From the NCBI GenBank assembly GCA_033032865.1, contig JAWHQI010000019.1, positions 18,518,001 to 18,582,000 of the forward strand: a stretch of 64,000 nt of DNA. The letters are read 5' to 3'. The position numbers and the translations under genes were made by a program. The stretch comes from Dactylorhiza incarnata. Its lineage: Eukaryota > Streptophyta > Magnoliopsida > Asparagales > Orchidaceae. The notes beneath the pieces were generated by a model that searched no databases, was not told the DNA's origin, and was given only the letters and a program-made list of their open reading frames with translations. Numbering within the stretch: the stretch's first letter is position 1; the number at the start of each line of letters is the position of its first letter. This document shows, in pieces, positions 52,313-63,903 of the stretch.

Positions 52313-54386
52313 TGTAACACCCTGCCAGTACGAATAATATAACAGTAGGTCTGGCCGGGACCCCACGCCATACTAACCACACTAGCTAGGAGTTAAAAGG
52401 TGATAAATAGAAAGAAACTACAACAGAGTATACTAAACACTAGCGGAAGCATAAAGATTTAACATTTCCATTAGAATTGTCCACTATCATAGGAATGAAA
52501 CCAAGAAAGAGAGTTATGGCCTTAAGGCCTTACATTTAGCAAATGTACTAAAAACTCCAAAACATACATCGGCACGCAGGCCGGCAATACATGAGAAAGC
52601 TAAAAAGGAGGCTGGCCTTCAAGGGCCAACTCAGCAAAAAGGGGCCACCGCCCGCTATTTCCCGCTAGGCTCACCTGCACCTGCATAAGAACATTCCACC
52701 AAGCGGTGGCAAACAAGGTAACGGTCAGAACAGCTGACCAAATTATAATGACCCCACCCCTTTCCCGGGGTGGCGGAGATTCTACCCTGCAAGCAAGCCA
52801 TACTAGCACAAGTACTAAAATAAAGAAAGTGCAACTACACAAGGTGAGGTTTCAAGCACATTCAATCTTCTAGGTTGAGCATCAAAAAGGAGGGAACCTA
52901 GGTATGCACATGATGTTGGTTGGGTTAACCCGAAGGTTCCCCGCAACCGCCTAAACAACCGCATGAGGCTAACAACATCAATTCCACAAACACTCCACCG
53001 TAAGGGCCATCGCCTTAGGTGGGAAAAAAGAGCTTTTGGTCGGTCTAGGTAAACCACCTTCCACGACCTCTCCCATGATCACACGGCTACATGAGGTAGG
53101 GACCTCTTACCGATCTGCATGGAAACGGGTTCGGTTTAGCTTTGCCCGTGCTCTAATCGTCGCGATCTGTCGCACGACGCGGGTACGGCTTCGCCTCGGC
53201 CCGTAAGGGTTTAGCACCTTCAAGTGCTACACAAATATAAGCTACGCACCTAATCCCTTCACAAGGATCTAGGCTTAACAAATACTCAAAAAGGGGAGGT
53301 ATAATACGCTCCGCATCAATTTCGCGGTGAAGGTTTGCCTTCATCCAATCTCAAAGCATGGGGCTTTCGTTAGGATCTTCACAAGACGCCTACACTTAAA
53401 TCCCGCACTACTATAGATGATTTCACGGAGTCATTCTCCAGCACGCATTCTAGGCTTAACCTAAATGCAACGTCGCAATCCAAGCATCACCGATTCGGGC
53501 TCACGGCCACGAATAGGCTTCACACAAAATGCCTAAATCCGCACGACTACCGGATTTTCTACATGCAATATGTCGGGGACGGACACAATCGACCCGGAGT
53601 TCCGGAGAACTTGAGGGAATCCTACACTTCACCCATTTGGTGAAAGGGATCCCTCATGCAAGCATAGAGAAACGAAGGAGAGGACAAAAGACAAGTCCAA
53701 ACAACGGGAGAAGAAATCGTTACCCTAGGAGCATTCTTTTTCGCCATGGATCCGAGATTCTAGACGGAGGGAAATGATCGCACCGGGCTGCACTCTCCAG
53801 ATCTGGAAACGGTTCGCGAAACGGAGCTCCGGAGCTCCGTCAATGGCGGAATCTCCCTTCTTCTTCCTTGGCTCCTCCTTCTTTCTCTAGGTTTTGGAGA
53901 GAGAATGGCTTAGAGAATATGAGGTTTAACCCCCTCTCATCAGCCCTAAAGGTATCCCGCAACTAAACCTGGCCGTTGGATCAATTTCCAAAAGATTTGG
54001 ACGGTCCGATCTTCTTCTCCGCTCAAAATCGCGGAACAGAATAAACAGGGCGCACGATCACAGGCGCACGGTCAGTGGTCGTGCGCGAAGAGGATAATGG
54101 TCGTGCGCACTGTCCGAGACAGAACTCGACTTTCTTCTGAATTAACGCACGATCGCTGGCGCACGATCACTGGTCGTGCGCGAAGAGGACAATGGTCGTG
54201 CGCATAAGCCGAGACAGAACTCCGATTCTTTGCGGGTTACGCACGATCATTGGCGCACACTCACTGGTCGTGCGCGAAGAGGATAATGGTCGTGCGCATT
54301 GACCTGATATGGAATCTTGAGCCTATCCCGAGCGCAACACTACCATTCCGCCTACCTCGCTGAACCACGATCTTTGGGGTGTTACA
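52313..54386 (-). repeat. RT10 3' LTR
   Basis: TGTAACACCCCAAAG...GGGTGTTACA on minus, 2074 bp. It contains the 95-base tandem array at 54049-54299 near the U3 start. I see no gene inside; small frames on both strands look random. Confidence 0.93.
54049..54299. repeat. RT10 U3 tandem array (CGCACGATC / GGTCGTGCGCGAAG)
   Basis: Three units of about 95 bases, each with a GCGCACG-x-TCACTGGTCGTGCGC palindrome and a second AATGGTCGTGCGCA. Units include spacer text (GAATTAACGCA, GCGAAGAGGA) that also appears in RT1. Confidence 0.85.
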
Positions 54387-54422
54387 ACTCCACCCCCCTT
54401 TAAAGAATTTCGTCCCGAAATT
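54387..54422 (-). other. RT10 polypurine tract and adjoining hairpin
   Basis: Minus strand TTTAAAGGGGGGTGGAGT ends at the LTR. Upstream is AATTTCG-tcc-CGAAATT (54406-54422) on +. The hairpin overlaps the last codons of pol. Confidence 0.85.
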
Positions 54423-57400
54423 TCGAAAATAGTAATAGCCGGAAATTACAGTTTTTTAAAGCAAATTTACCTGAGAGAAATAGCTCGGGGTACTCCGCAA
54501 GCATCGCTTGCTCTCTCTCCCAAGTTAGCTCCTCTCGACCGCAATTATCCCACCGGACCTTTACCATCCGAATGGACTTGTTCCGCAACTGCTTTACCTC
54601 GGTATCCTCGATGCGTAAGGGTTTGACTTTCGGCGACAACCTACTATCCACCGACACTTTGCCGACCGCAACGATATGAGTAGGCTCTTGCACTGCCTTC
54701 CTCAGAACTGAAATGTGAAACATGTCGTGCAGACCGCTCAGCTCTGCAGATAGTGCAAGCCGATAAGCCGCATCACCAACACGTTCCACAATCTCAAACG
54801 GTCCTAAGTACCTTGGACTGAGCTTTTTCAAGCGTCGGATCCTTGATACCCCTTTGAACGGTTTGATCTTCAAGTAAACCCGGTCACCGACGGCGAACTC
54901 TAGGTTCCTATGCTTGGCGTTGTAATACTTTGCTTGCCTATCCTGGGCAATCAATAGCCTTTCTCGAATTGCTCGGATCGTCGAAGTTGCTTCCTCAACA
55001 TCCTTTCGCTTTAATAGCTTAGTATCGCCCGTTTCTGCCCAAGACAACGGCGTACGACACTTCTTACCATAGAGGGCCACGAAAGGAGCCATCTTTATAC
55101 TGGCTTGGTAGCTATTATTGTAAGTGAATTCGATCATATAGAGATGATCTTCCCACTTCTTTCCAAAATCTAGAGCGCACATTCGGAGCATATCCTCCAT
55201 AGTCCTGTTGGTCCTCTCGGTCTGTCCATCCGTTTGCGGGTGGAAGGCCGTGCTGAATTTCAATTTAGTGCCCAACAGTTCATGGATAAGCCTCCAATCT
55301 TTCGATGTGAAACGCCCGTCACGATCGTTGACGATGCTACGAGGGACACCGTGCAGCCGCACAATACTATCGACATAGAGCTTCGCTAGCTTTTCTACAG
55401 AATCATCCTTCCGGTTCGGAATAAAATGCGATACTTTTGTCAGTCTGTCCACGATCACCCAGATGGCGTCGTTTCCATGCTGCGATCTCGGCAATCCGTG
55501 CACGAAATCCATCGAAATATCGTCAAACTTCCATTCCGGAATCGGCAAGGACTTCAAAAATCCACCGGGACGTTGACATTCCACCTTCACCAACGCGCAA
55601 GTGTTGCACTTGGCCACGTAGAGGGCAATGTCCTTCTTCATACCCGGCCACCAGAAAAGTTTCTTCATGTCCATGTACATTTTCGTGCTCCCCGGGTGGA
55701 TAGAGTACTTGGTATGATGAGCCTCGTACATCAATTCCTCCCGTAGAGTACCAACGTTTGGGATGCACAATCTGCCATTCTTCCACATAAGGTCATCTTC
55801 GAAAGAGAAGTCAGCGTTCAACCCGTCAACGGTTTCCGCTTTGTAGCGTTTTATGCTCTCATCCAGCTCCAATGCCTGCCGAACTCGGTCGGCAAGGTGG
55901 TATTGAACCTCCGTCCAGTTCAAGCATGCTGAAGTAGACGCCCTTCGATCAACGCAAATGATCTCCATTTCTTCCAGCTCACGGATTAGACGCTCATCGT
56001 GCATCAAAATCCAATTTGCTTGAGCGGGAGCCCGACGACTCAACGCGTCCGCAACTACATTTCCCTTTCCAGGAGTATATTTGATGTCGAAGGTGTAGTC
56101 CCCAAGGAACTCCAACCACCTCCTCTGTCGCATATTCAACTCCCTTTGATCTAGCAAGTACTTGAGGCTCTTGTGGTCGGTAAAGATGTCGATCTTCACG
56201 CCATACAAATAATTCCTCCAAAGCTTAAGAGCAAATACCACGGCCGCTAGCTCCAAATCATGGACCGGGTAATTCCTCTCATGAACCTTCAACTGCCGGG
56301 AGCCGTAGGCAATTACCTTACCGAACTGCACTAGGACACAACCCAAACCACTCCCTGAGGCGTCGCTGTAAATTTCGTAGCCTTCTGTACCACATGGCGA
56401 GCATAGAATGGGCGCCGTGGTAAGACGGCTCTTCAGTTCTTCAAAAGCTCGTGCGCACTCGGGCGACCAAACGAACTTATGATCTTTCCTAGTCAATTTA
56501 GTGAGAGGAAGTGCAATCCTCGAGAAGTTTTCCACAAAGCGCCTATAATAGCCGGCAAGTCCTAAGAAACTTCGGACTTCCGCTACGTTTTTCAACAAAG
56601 GCCAGGCTCGGATCGCTTCTATCTTCGACGGATCAACCGCAATTCCATCTCCACTAACGACGTGACCAAGGAATGCTACTGACGGTAGCCAAAACTCGCA
56701 CTTGGAGAACTTGGCATATAGCTGACTCTTCCTCAAGGTGCCCAGAACTGCGTGCAGATGCCCTACATGCTCCTCTTCCGATTGAGAGTATACCAAAATG
56801 TCGTCGATAAAGACGGTCACAAATTGATCCAAATACTCACGGAACGTCCTATTCATTAAGTCCATGAATACCGACGGTGCATTAGACAGACCGAACGGCA
56901 TCACCGTGAACTCATAGTGCCCAAACCGGGTACTGAACGCTGTCTTTGGAATGTCACATTCCCTAATCCGCAGTTGGTAATAGCCGTACCTTAGGTCCAG
57001 TTTGGAGTATACCGTCGACCCAACCAGCTGGTCGAAGAGATCATTGATTCTTGGAATCGGATATCGGTTCTTCTCGGTCAACTTGTTTAGCTCTCGATAA
57101 TCGATACATAGATGCAAGCTCCCATCCTTCTTTTTCACAAAGAGGACCGGTGCACTCCAAGGCGAAAAACTTGGACGTACGTAGCCTTGCTCTAGCAGCT
57201 CTTGCAATTGAACCTTCAGCTCTGCCAATTCCTTTGGCGCTATCCGGTACGGTGAGCAGGCCACAGGTTTGGCACCTGGCACCAACTCGATACAGAAATC
57301 GATCTCTCGCTGAGGCGGAGCCCCAGGGAGTTCGTTAGGAAACACGTCGGCGTACTCCGCTACAACTGGGACATCACATAACCTGGGCTTTGGCTCCGAA

Positions 57401-57845
57401 GCCTCCAACAAGGTGAAGAACAACTCGGCGCCTTTTCTCACCGCCTTAACCACTTGGAGAGCAGACATCAGCGTCTTGCTCGCTCCTCGCATACCGGCAA
57501 ACATGGTTTCTCCATCGGCATTCCTTCCCAGAGTGATCTCCTTAGAATTGCAATCTATGCATGCACGCTGCTCCGAGAGCCAGTCCATGCCGAAGATCAC
57601 ATCGAATTCAGCTAACGGTAATAACGATGCTTCCAAATCGAAATCTTGATTTCCGATCCGCACCTTCACACGGCTCTTCCTATCCGCAGACATGAGAGAT
57701 CCATTGGGTAGCACTACTTCTAATCTATACTCTACGAAGGTAGATGGCACTCCGATTCGCACCACGAAGTCCTCAGACAGAAAAGAGTGCGATGCACCCA
57801 TATCAAATAGAGCTCTCGCCGGATAGTTGAGAATTAGGACAAAGC
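54400..57845 (-). CDS. pol: RT10 Pol: protease, RT, RNase H, integrase, chromodomain
   Basis: Taken from the intron acceptor at 57846; without splicing the frame opens at an ATG at 57879 inside the intron (residue numbers below count from there, 1159 codons). Protease motif [11 protein letters not shown] near residue 26, with Met where Ser or Thr is usual after the catalytic Asp. [39 protein letters not shown], catalytic FIDDILVYS near 356-364. RNase [14 protein letters not shown] near 503, [10 protein letters not shown] near 563. Integrase zinc finger [12 protein letters not shown] with CNTC near 720-760; DDE core [29 protein letters not shown]. Chromodomain-like end [19 protein letters not shown] near 1100-1120. 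No stop or frameshift seen: the only full-length pol in the window. Confidence 0.95.
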
Positions 57846-57929
57846 CTAATTGCACACAAAATGAAACATACAGTTGCACAACGGTATAATCACAAATAGC
57901 TACGAAAAAGCTAATTTTTTATTTCATAC
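57846..57929 (-). other. Putative spliceosomal intron between gag and protease of RT10
   Basis: 84 bases, donor ACAG-GTATGA, acceptor TTTTGTGTGCAATTAG preceded by a T-rich stretch, strongly AT-rich. Unspliced RNA ends Gag at a TAA three codons into the intron. Splicing gives an in-frame junction [19 protein letters not shown]. The length is a multiple of three. Confidence 0.75.
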
Positions 57930-59075
57930 CTGTGACAACATCAGCTTGTCGTATGGCTTCTTGCTGGCCAAGCGAGTAGACTCTCGGCTGAGTCGGAGTA
58001 ATGTGCTGGGAAGCCGAAGACTCCGCAGCTTTACCCTTTTCCGCAGCTCGAGCATCGTCTAAAGCTCGATTCTCTGTCTTCGGGGGACCACTTCGACACA
58101 CTGCGGCCTTGTGTCCCACCTTCCCGCAGGTGAAACATGTGATAGGGCTCCGCACCGCGTTGCTCCCGAAACATTTGAGCGGGTTTGCTCCGCCGGTTTG
58201 AACTTCCATTTGTTCTTTCTGAATTCTGACTTAGACTGAGAGACCGGCACATGAAACTCAGGTTTCTTTGCCACGGCTTTTGCTTGTACCCTCTTCATGT
58301 CCAACTCTAGGGATCTGGCAGTTTGGACCATCACTTGGAAACCTAACGTCATTGGGCTTGCAAGGAGCAGCCTCAACTCGTCCTGAAGACCTTCATAGAA
58401 CTTGTTCGTCTTTGTCTCTTCGTCTTCCATCATAGGCCCCGCATAATGACCCAGTTTAGTGAACTCGTGCAAGTACTCATCCACTGAGCTGTCTCCTTGA
58501 GTTAACTTCAGAAACTGGTTCTGCAACGCAATGCGTTGGGCAGAAGGAATATACCTTTGAAGAAAATACTTTGAGAACTCCGCTATCGTGATCTCGGTAA
58601 TCTCCCTGCCTCCGAACTTGTGCACTTCTTGTTCAGCCCACCAACGCTCTGCCTCTCCGTTAAGGAGGAAGGTGGCTAAAGTGACCATCATAACTTCTTC
58701 TGTTGCTGTCGCCCTTAGAATCTTCCTAACCGTTGACAGCCAGTCCTCCGCCACCGTTGGGGATCTGGTCCCCGAGAAAGTTGGAGGATGGAAGCTTAGA
58801 AAGTGTTGCAGCTGTTGATCACGTGCTCGCGCAACAACTACACGCTCTACCGGACGCTCCACCCTTTGCACCGCCGCAGGTTCCACTGCAGCCACTGGCA
58901 CAGGGGCCTCAACCCTCGGTTCCACCGCAGGTTCCACTACAGGTTCGATCACCGGGGCCGCATCTGTATTAGGCGTAGCAGGCTGTGCAAGCCTTTGCGG
59001 TTGAGCATTGATCATCGCGAAGACAGCTTCTGCGATTAACCTGATCATCTCAGCAGGAGGAGTGGTCGCTGGCAC
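57930..59075 (-). pseudogene. gag: RT10 Gag, one frameshift
   Basis: ATG at 59075. Pro/Val/Glu-rich N-terminus, capsid domain (FLSFHPPTFSGTRSPTVAED, AERWWAEQEV, LQRYIPSAQR, GDSSVDEYLHEFTKLGHYAG), then a basic region. A one-base frameshift near 58215 precedes the zinc knuckle CFTCGKVGHKAAVC (about 58135-58095). It ends at the intron donor; unspliced, the stop is at 57919-57921. Confidence 0.9.
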
Positions 59076-59350
59076 TTCAGCCGACCCACTACTTTCAGCA
59101 GTGTTACGGGGTTGAGACGGCCCCGCACCACTTCTAGTCGCCTATAATCGTGTAAGACACAATTTAGTGACTGAAAACATAGCAAACAACAATCATGGAA
59201 CGCTCAGGTTCCGCAAACAAGTATGTTTTCCCATTCCTAAGTGGACATTCTTATTAGTTTTTGTCGTTTTAGGTGAATGCACATCCCGTGCACACCACCC
59301 CTTAAAAGGAATTCGTCCCGAATTCACTAAACTACGGATCGACGCCTTAA

Positions 59351-59361
59351 GTCCGATACCA
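59351..59361 (-). other. RT10 primer binding site, weak tRNA-iMet match
   Basis: TGGTATCGGAC on minus, in the right place relative to the LTR end at 59365; only the first seven bases match the iMet complement well. Between it and gag (59076-59350) I see nothing. Confidence 0.55.
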
Positions 59362-59364
59362 AAT

Positions 59365-59951
59365 TGTAACACCCTGCCAGTACGAATAATATAACAGTAG
59401 GTCCGGCCGGGACCCAACGCCATACTAACCACACTAGCTAGGAGTTAAAAGGTGATAAACAGAAAGAAACTACAACAGAGTATACTTAACACTAGCGGAA
59501 GCATAAAGATTTAACATTTCCATTAGAATTATCCACTATCATAGGAATGAAACCAAGAAAGAGAGTTATGGCCTTAAGGCCTTACATTTAGCAAATGTAC
59601 TAAAAACTCCAAAACATACATCGGCACGCAGGCCGGCAATACATGAGAAAGCTAAAAAGGAGGCTGGCCTTCAAGGGCCAACTCAGCAAAAAGGGGCCAC
59701 CGCCCGCTATTTCCCGCTAGGCTCACCTGCACCTGCATAAGAACATTCCACCAAGCGGTGGCAAACAAGGTAACGGTCAGCACAGCTGACCAAATTATAA
59801 CGACCCCACCCCTTTCCCGGGGTGGCGGAGATTCTACCCTGCAAGCAAGCCATACTAGCACAAGTACTAAAATAAAGAAAGTGCAACTACACAAGGTGAG
59901 GTTTCAAGCACATTCAATCTTCTAGGTTGAGCATCAAAAAGGAGGGAACCT
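59365..59951 (-). repeat. RT10 5' LTR fragment
   Basis: Near-identical to 52313-52899 and stops at AGGGAACCT, where RT11 begins. The intact copy continues AGGTATGC, confirming the insertion point. Confidence 0.95.
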
Positions 59952-61464
59952 TGATGAGTCCTGATCATATACACATTTATGGACTCATCCGGGCCGTTTA
60001 TTTAGTCATTTCTCCGCACTTTAGCCTTGTTATATCTTATATTTGATAATCCATGCTAGGTGCACATCTAGGCCCACTTTGGTGTGATTTTCGTGCTTAT
60101 TGTCATTAGTAGTATTCATGTGTTGTTAAGTGCCACTTTCAGTGGCTAGATCTGTGGTTGTGCAGGAATAGGAGTCGTGCAAGTGTTCCCGGTGCAATTC
60201 TGCACAGGAACACTGCGCACGATCGACGGTTATATTGCGCACGACCACTGGTCGTGCGCCACTGATCGTGTGCACTTAACCCTTTTTCACGAGTTCTGTT
60301 TGGTGCAGTGCGCATGACCACCAACGCCAGTGCGCACGACCACCGGTCGTGCGCCACTGCTCGTGCGCACTTACCATTTAATTTTTGAGTTCTGTTTGCT
60401 GAAGTGCGCACGACCATCAACTCCAGTGCGCACGACCACCGGTCGTGCGCCACTGGTCGTGCGAGCATGTATTTTATAATTTCGTACCTTGTAGGTTCCA
60501 CCCAGGCAGTGCGCACGATCGCAGAATTCCAGTGCGCACAACCACTGGTCATGCGCCAATGACCATGCGCAGTATTTAATCCAGCGCCTATTTAAACGCC
60601 TGTTGCGATTTTAGGGCAATCGATCACTGGCGGGAGCGGGATTCCTATTCCGTACGCCGCCGATTTCCACCGTGGGACGCCTCCACTTCATCTTCTACGC
60701 AAGGGGAAGCCTCCTCAATCCATTCGAAGACTTCCTCCATTGTCCGTGAGTGTTCTCCATCGTCCGCAAGCCTTCAAGCAGGCATTCTCGCATTCCTCTC
60801 GGTGAGAAGAAGAAGAAACTTGAAGTCGAAGACGACGGAGCTACGTAGGGAGATTGTGACAGCTCTCTACGCCGGAAGCATAGTCCGTCCGAGTCCGGAG
60901 GTAGCCCGACAACCTACCATTCCGGCCGTGAACGGCCGCTAGTCTTCACCACCGGTTATTTCTTTCCTCTTTTCCCTCGTTGTACTCTTTGAACCGTGCA
61001 ATACTCGAATATTGTGATGTTTATTTTGATGGAAATGAATATTTCTTTGTTGTTCTTCATGGTTTGGTGGTGATTCATTCCGCTTTCTCTCACTCACTCG
61101 CGCACGCACGCAAGGTGTTTGATCCGCGTTAGCAAGAGCTAACGGCAGTTGTGAAGAGGTGTTTGCGACCCTCACCCTCTCGCACTTGAGTTCACTTCAT
61201 CCGCCTCACGAAGCACGGCATCACGGTCGTTGCATCCACCTCACTTTGCGAAGCGGTGTTTTCGACCCGCATCTCTTTTGTTGTTGATAAGATTAGGAAA
61301 ACCAACCAAAAGCCCCATCTTTGTGTTTGTTGAACGCTTGTGTAACAATAATCACTGCACGATTCGTTCACCCATCCTGCATTCCTCAAGAGACCGACAT
61401 CCGGGGAATTTATTCTCCACAATTATTACTTGACAGCGACCGGTGCACTTGCCGATACGCATCA
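59952..61464 (+). repeat. RT11 5' LTR
   Basis: TGATGAGTCC...GATACGCATCA, 1513 bp; array at 60186-60575; TATTTAAAC near 60588 as TATA-like box; U5 contains the GCTTCGTGAGGC-type sequences shared with RT1 and RT8 (61200-61270). Confidence 0.92.
60186..60575. repeat. RT11 U3 palindrome array (GCGCACGACCACYGGTCGTGCGC)
   Basis: Four to five units of about 90 bases, each with a 10-bp inverted repeat GCGCACGACC/GGTCGTGCGC around 2-4 bases, followed by CACTG-TCGTGCGCA. It ends directly before the TATA-like box. Confidence 0.85.
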
Positions 61465-61470
61465 AGTTTT

Positions 61471-61488
61471 TGGCGCCGTTGCCGGGGA
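61471..61488 (+). other. RT11 primer binding site, tRNA-Asp
   Basis: TGGCGCCGTTGCCGGGGA, a perfect complement of the plant tRNA-Asp(GTC) 3' end as I recall it. Confidence 0.95.
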
Positions 61489-61579
61489 GTGCAGGCGTGT
61501 TTCGTCTTGTGTTGTGACTTTCGTTATTCGAGCAGTTGTTTTTTATTTTCTTTGTTTTTATTTTTGTTTTTGACAGTTC

Positions 61580-63903
61580 ATGCAGAGGCAGGTCGCAGGT
61601 GAACTCGCACCTTTTGATCCAGAAATCGAACGAACTGCTCGCGCGCGAAGGCGCGCTGCGGCTGTACAAGCGGCCATGGGTGATCAGGTAGACCCAAATG
61701 ATGTTGATCCGAGAATGCCCGGCGTGGGGGAACATCAGCCTGGGATTGAGCAGGAGGCAGCTAGGCCTCGACCCCGCACGATGAGGGACTACACCACTCC
61801 AACTGCTGGGAGCGTGTATCCGGGGTTCGGGCCAAACATTATGAATAATCAGTTCGAGATTAAGCCAGCAATCTTGAACATTATCCGGAACAACGCTCAA
61901 TTTTCTGGGCTGGTCAGCGAAGACCCGCATCTGCATCTGGCAGAATTTTCTGATATTTGCGGAACCTTCTGCTACGCAGGGATTGCTGACGACACAGTCA
62001 AGCTCAGACTGTTTCCCTTTTCACTCCGCGACAAAGCAAAGGTGTGGCTCCACTCCATTCCGCCCGGGACTGCTGCAACTTGGGATGCCCTCGCATCCAA
62101 GTTCCTTTCTAAATTCCATCCTGTGGATAAGATTGTAAGCTTGCGGAGGGAGATCGCCACATTTCGCCAACTTGACCAAGATACCCTTGCTGAAGCTTGG
62201 GAGCGCCTCAACGATCTCCTTCGCCGTTGCCCTGGCCACGAGCTCCAACCATGGAATGTGGTTGAATTGTTCTACTTCGCGATCGAGCCCAACTATCGGG
62301 CAATGATCGATGCTGCGGCGGGTGGTACCTTGATGAACCACACTCCTGAAGAAGCCCTTCGAATTCTGCGCGACACTGCCTCCCACAGTACATTTTGGAC
62401 TGCAGGGAGAAATGCTCCAAGAAGCGGCCGAGGTCTTTTCATGGTCGACTCTCTCCCCTCACCATCCGCGACTGCTGCTGTCATTACCTGCGAGGGATGT
62501 GGAGGCGGAACGCGTATGAGTGTTCGGGGAACAACGTGGCAGGTGACTTCGCACACTTGAACTTGAACGAATCTGTTAATTATGTAGGAAATCAGCCTAG
62601 GGGGGCGCCTTTCAATAATGCTTATAATCCGGGAGCGAGAAGTCACCCGAACTTCTCGTGGAATCCAAACACACCTGGACAACGATGGGCACCGGGGCAG
62701 CATCAAAACGATGCTTACGCCTCCGGGAGCCAACCGAGGCCACCACACCCGGACTATAATCAAGCACCCCCTACTCAAAAAAAGAGTAATCTAGAAGAGA
62801 TGATGGAGAAATTCATGCAAGTAGCTAATTCGAATATGGTAAGTCAAACTGCATCCATGCAAAACCTGGAAATGCAGTTGGGCCAATTGGCCCAAGTGCT
62901 AACCGAGCGATCACAGGGGACCCTTCCCAGCAACACGGAGAAGAACCCAATTGATCAGGGGAAGAGTCTTGGGGATGTGGTAGAGGTTGAACCGAGTGAG
63001 CTGGTAATTTCTTGTGCCATCAATAAGGTTGAAACAAAAGCTTTATGCGATTCCGGTTCCTCCCGCAACATCATTGCACTGCAAGATGTTGCGAAATTAC
63101 AACTTGAGATGAACACGGAGGAAAGGAAATCGCTTATTCTCGCTAACGGCACTATTATCCAATCTGAGGGGGAAGTGAGAAATGTGGAAGTAATAGTTGA
63201 GGGGACGACTGTGGTCGCGGACTTTCAGGTGTTGGGCCCCCAGGAAAATCAATCCATTCCTATCTTGGGCGTGCCGTTCTTAAAAGAGAGCGGCGCCACC
63301 CTTGACTTCGCTACGGGGTGTGTTCTCCTGCTTAACAAGGCGCTGCAGCCCACTCGCCTCGAAGCTACAGCTGACACATCCACTCCTCCCCCTCTCGTGA
63401 TTTCTGATGAATTTCTAAGCTGTGCAGGAAAGATACATGATCAAGAAACAAGTGAAGGAGGAAAGGAGGAGCTCCAATCAGATGAGGAAGAAGAGGTTGA
63501 CTTCCGGAAAGAGTTCGACTCCGAGAAGGAGGAAGACTGCAGTTCGGGAAACGTTGACTTGGATCTAGTTAGGGATGCTGATTATTTATCTTCTTGTGGT
63601 GAATCTTGTAATAAACTATCTAAGCGCTCCATCTCCTGGGCCGATCCGGTGGTTACTGCGATACCGGAGGTGACGCCACCCGCCACTAAGGCGGAAAATT
63701 CTGAAAACTTTCAACGGTGGCAGTCTCCGACTGTCACCAAACTTAAAAAGGAAAAACTTCTGCGCGACGCTCGTGCTGCCGCTCTTCGTGGCAAGGTGGC
63801 AGAGGTTAGGGGAGCATTGGGTAACACCAGTGCTGGCCCTAAAGCCTTCACCTCCCGCCTACGTGCTACGGGAGAAGCGCACCATAAGAGCGCTTTTAGC
63901 TGA
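61580..63903 (+). pseudogene. gag-pro: RT11 Gag-protease with acidic tail, one frameshift
   Basis: ATG at 61580, 92 bases past the primer site and just after a T-rich stretch ending in GACAG. Capsid domain at residues of about 80-270 (PAILNIIRNNAQFSG, FPFSLRDKAKVWLHS, DTLAEAWERLNDLLRR, IDAAAGGTLMNH). A small deletion near 62505 shifts the frame inside the zinc knuckle. The frame from 62515 continues (AYECSGNNVAGDF), then a Gly/Asn/Pro-rich region, then protease with ETKALCDSGSSRNII near 63045 and VPFLKESGATLDF near 63290. A long acidic tail (EEEEVDF, EKEEDC) and a basic end finish it. Function: particle formation and self-cleavage; no polymerase follows. Confidence 0.9.

Larger units (their letters stand above)
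52313..59951 (-). mobile_element. RT10: Tekay-type chromovirus, nearly complete
   Basis: 3' LTR 52313-54386, polypurine tract, pol with chromodomain, intron, gag, weak primer site, and the first 587 bases (outermost in window order) of the 5' LTR at 59365-59951, where RT11 is inserted. The two LTR copies differ by about 7 substitutions over 587 bases by eye. Its own target duplication should be CGTTC (52308-52312), but the second copy is outside the window. Confidence 0.93.

Noticed and set aside
58588..59039. Frames on the + strand opposite RT10 gag
   Set aside because: Shadow frames made by the Pro/Ala/Val-rich gag N-terminus.
61352..62420. Minus-strand frames opposite RT11 gag
   Set aside because: Shadow frames; the + strand has clear capsid motifs.
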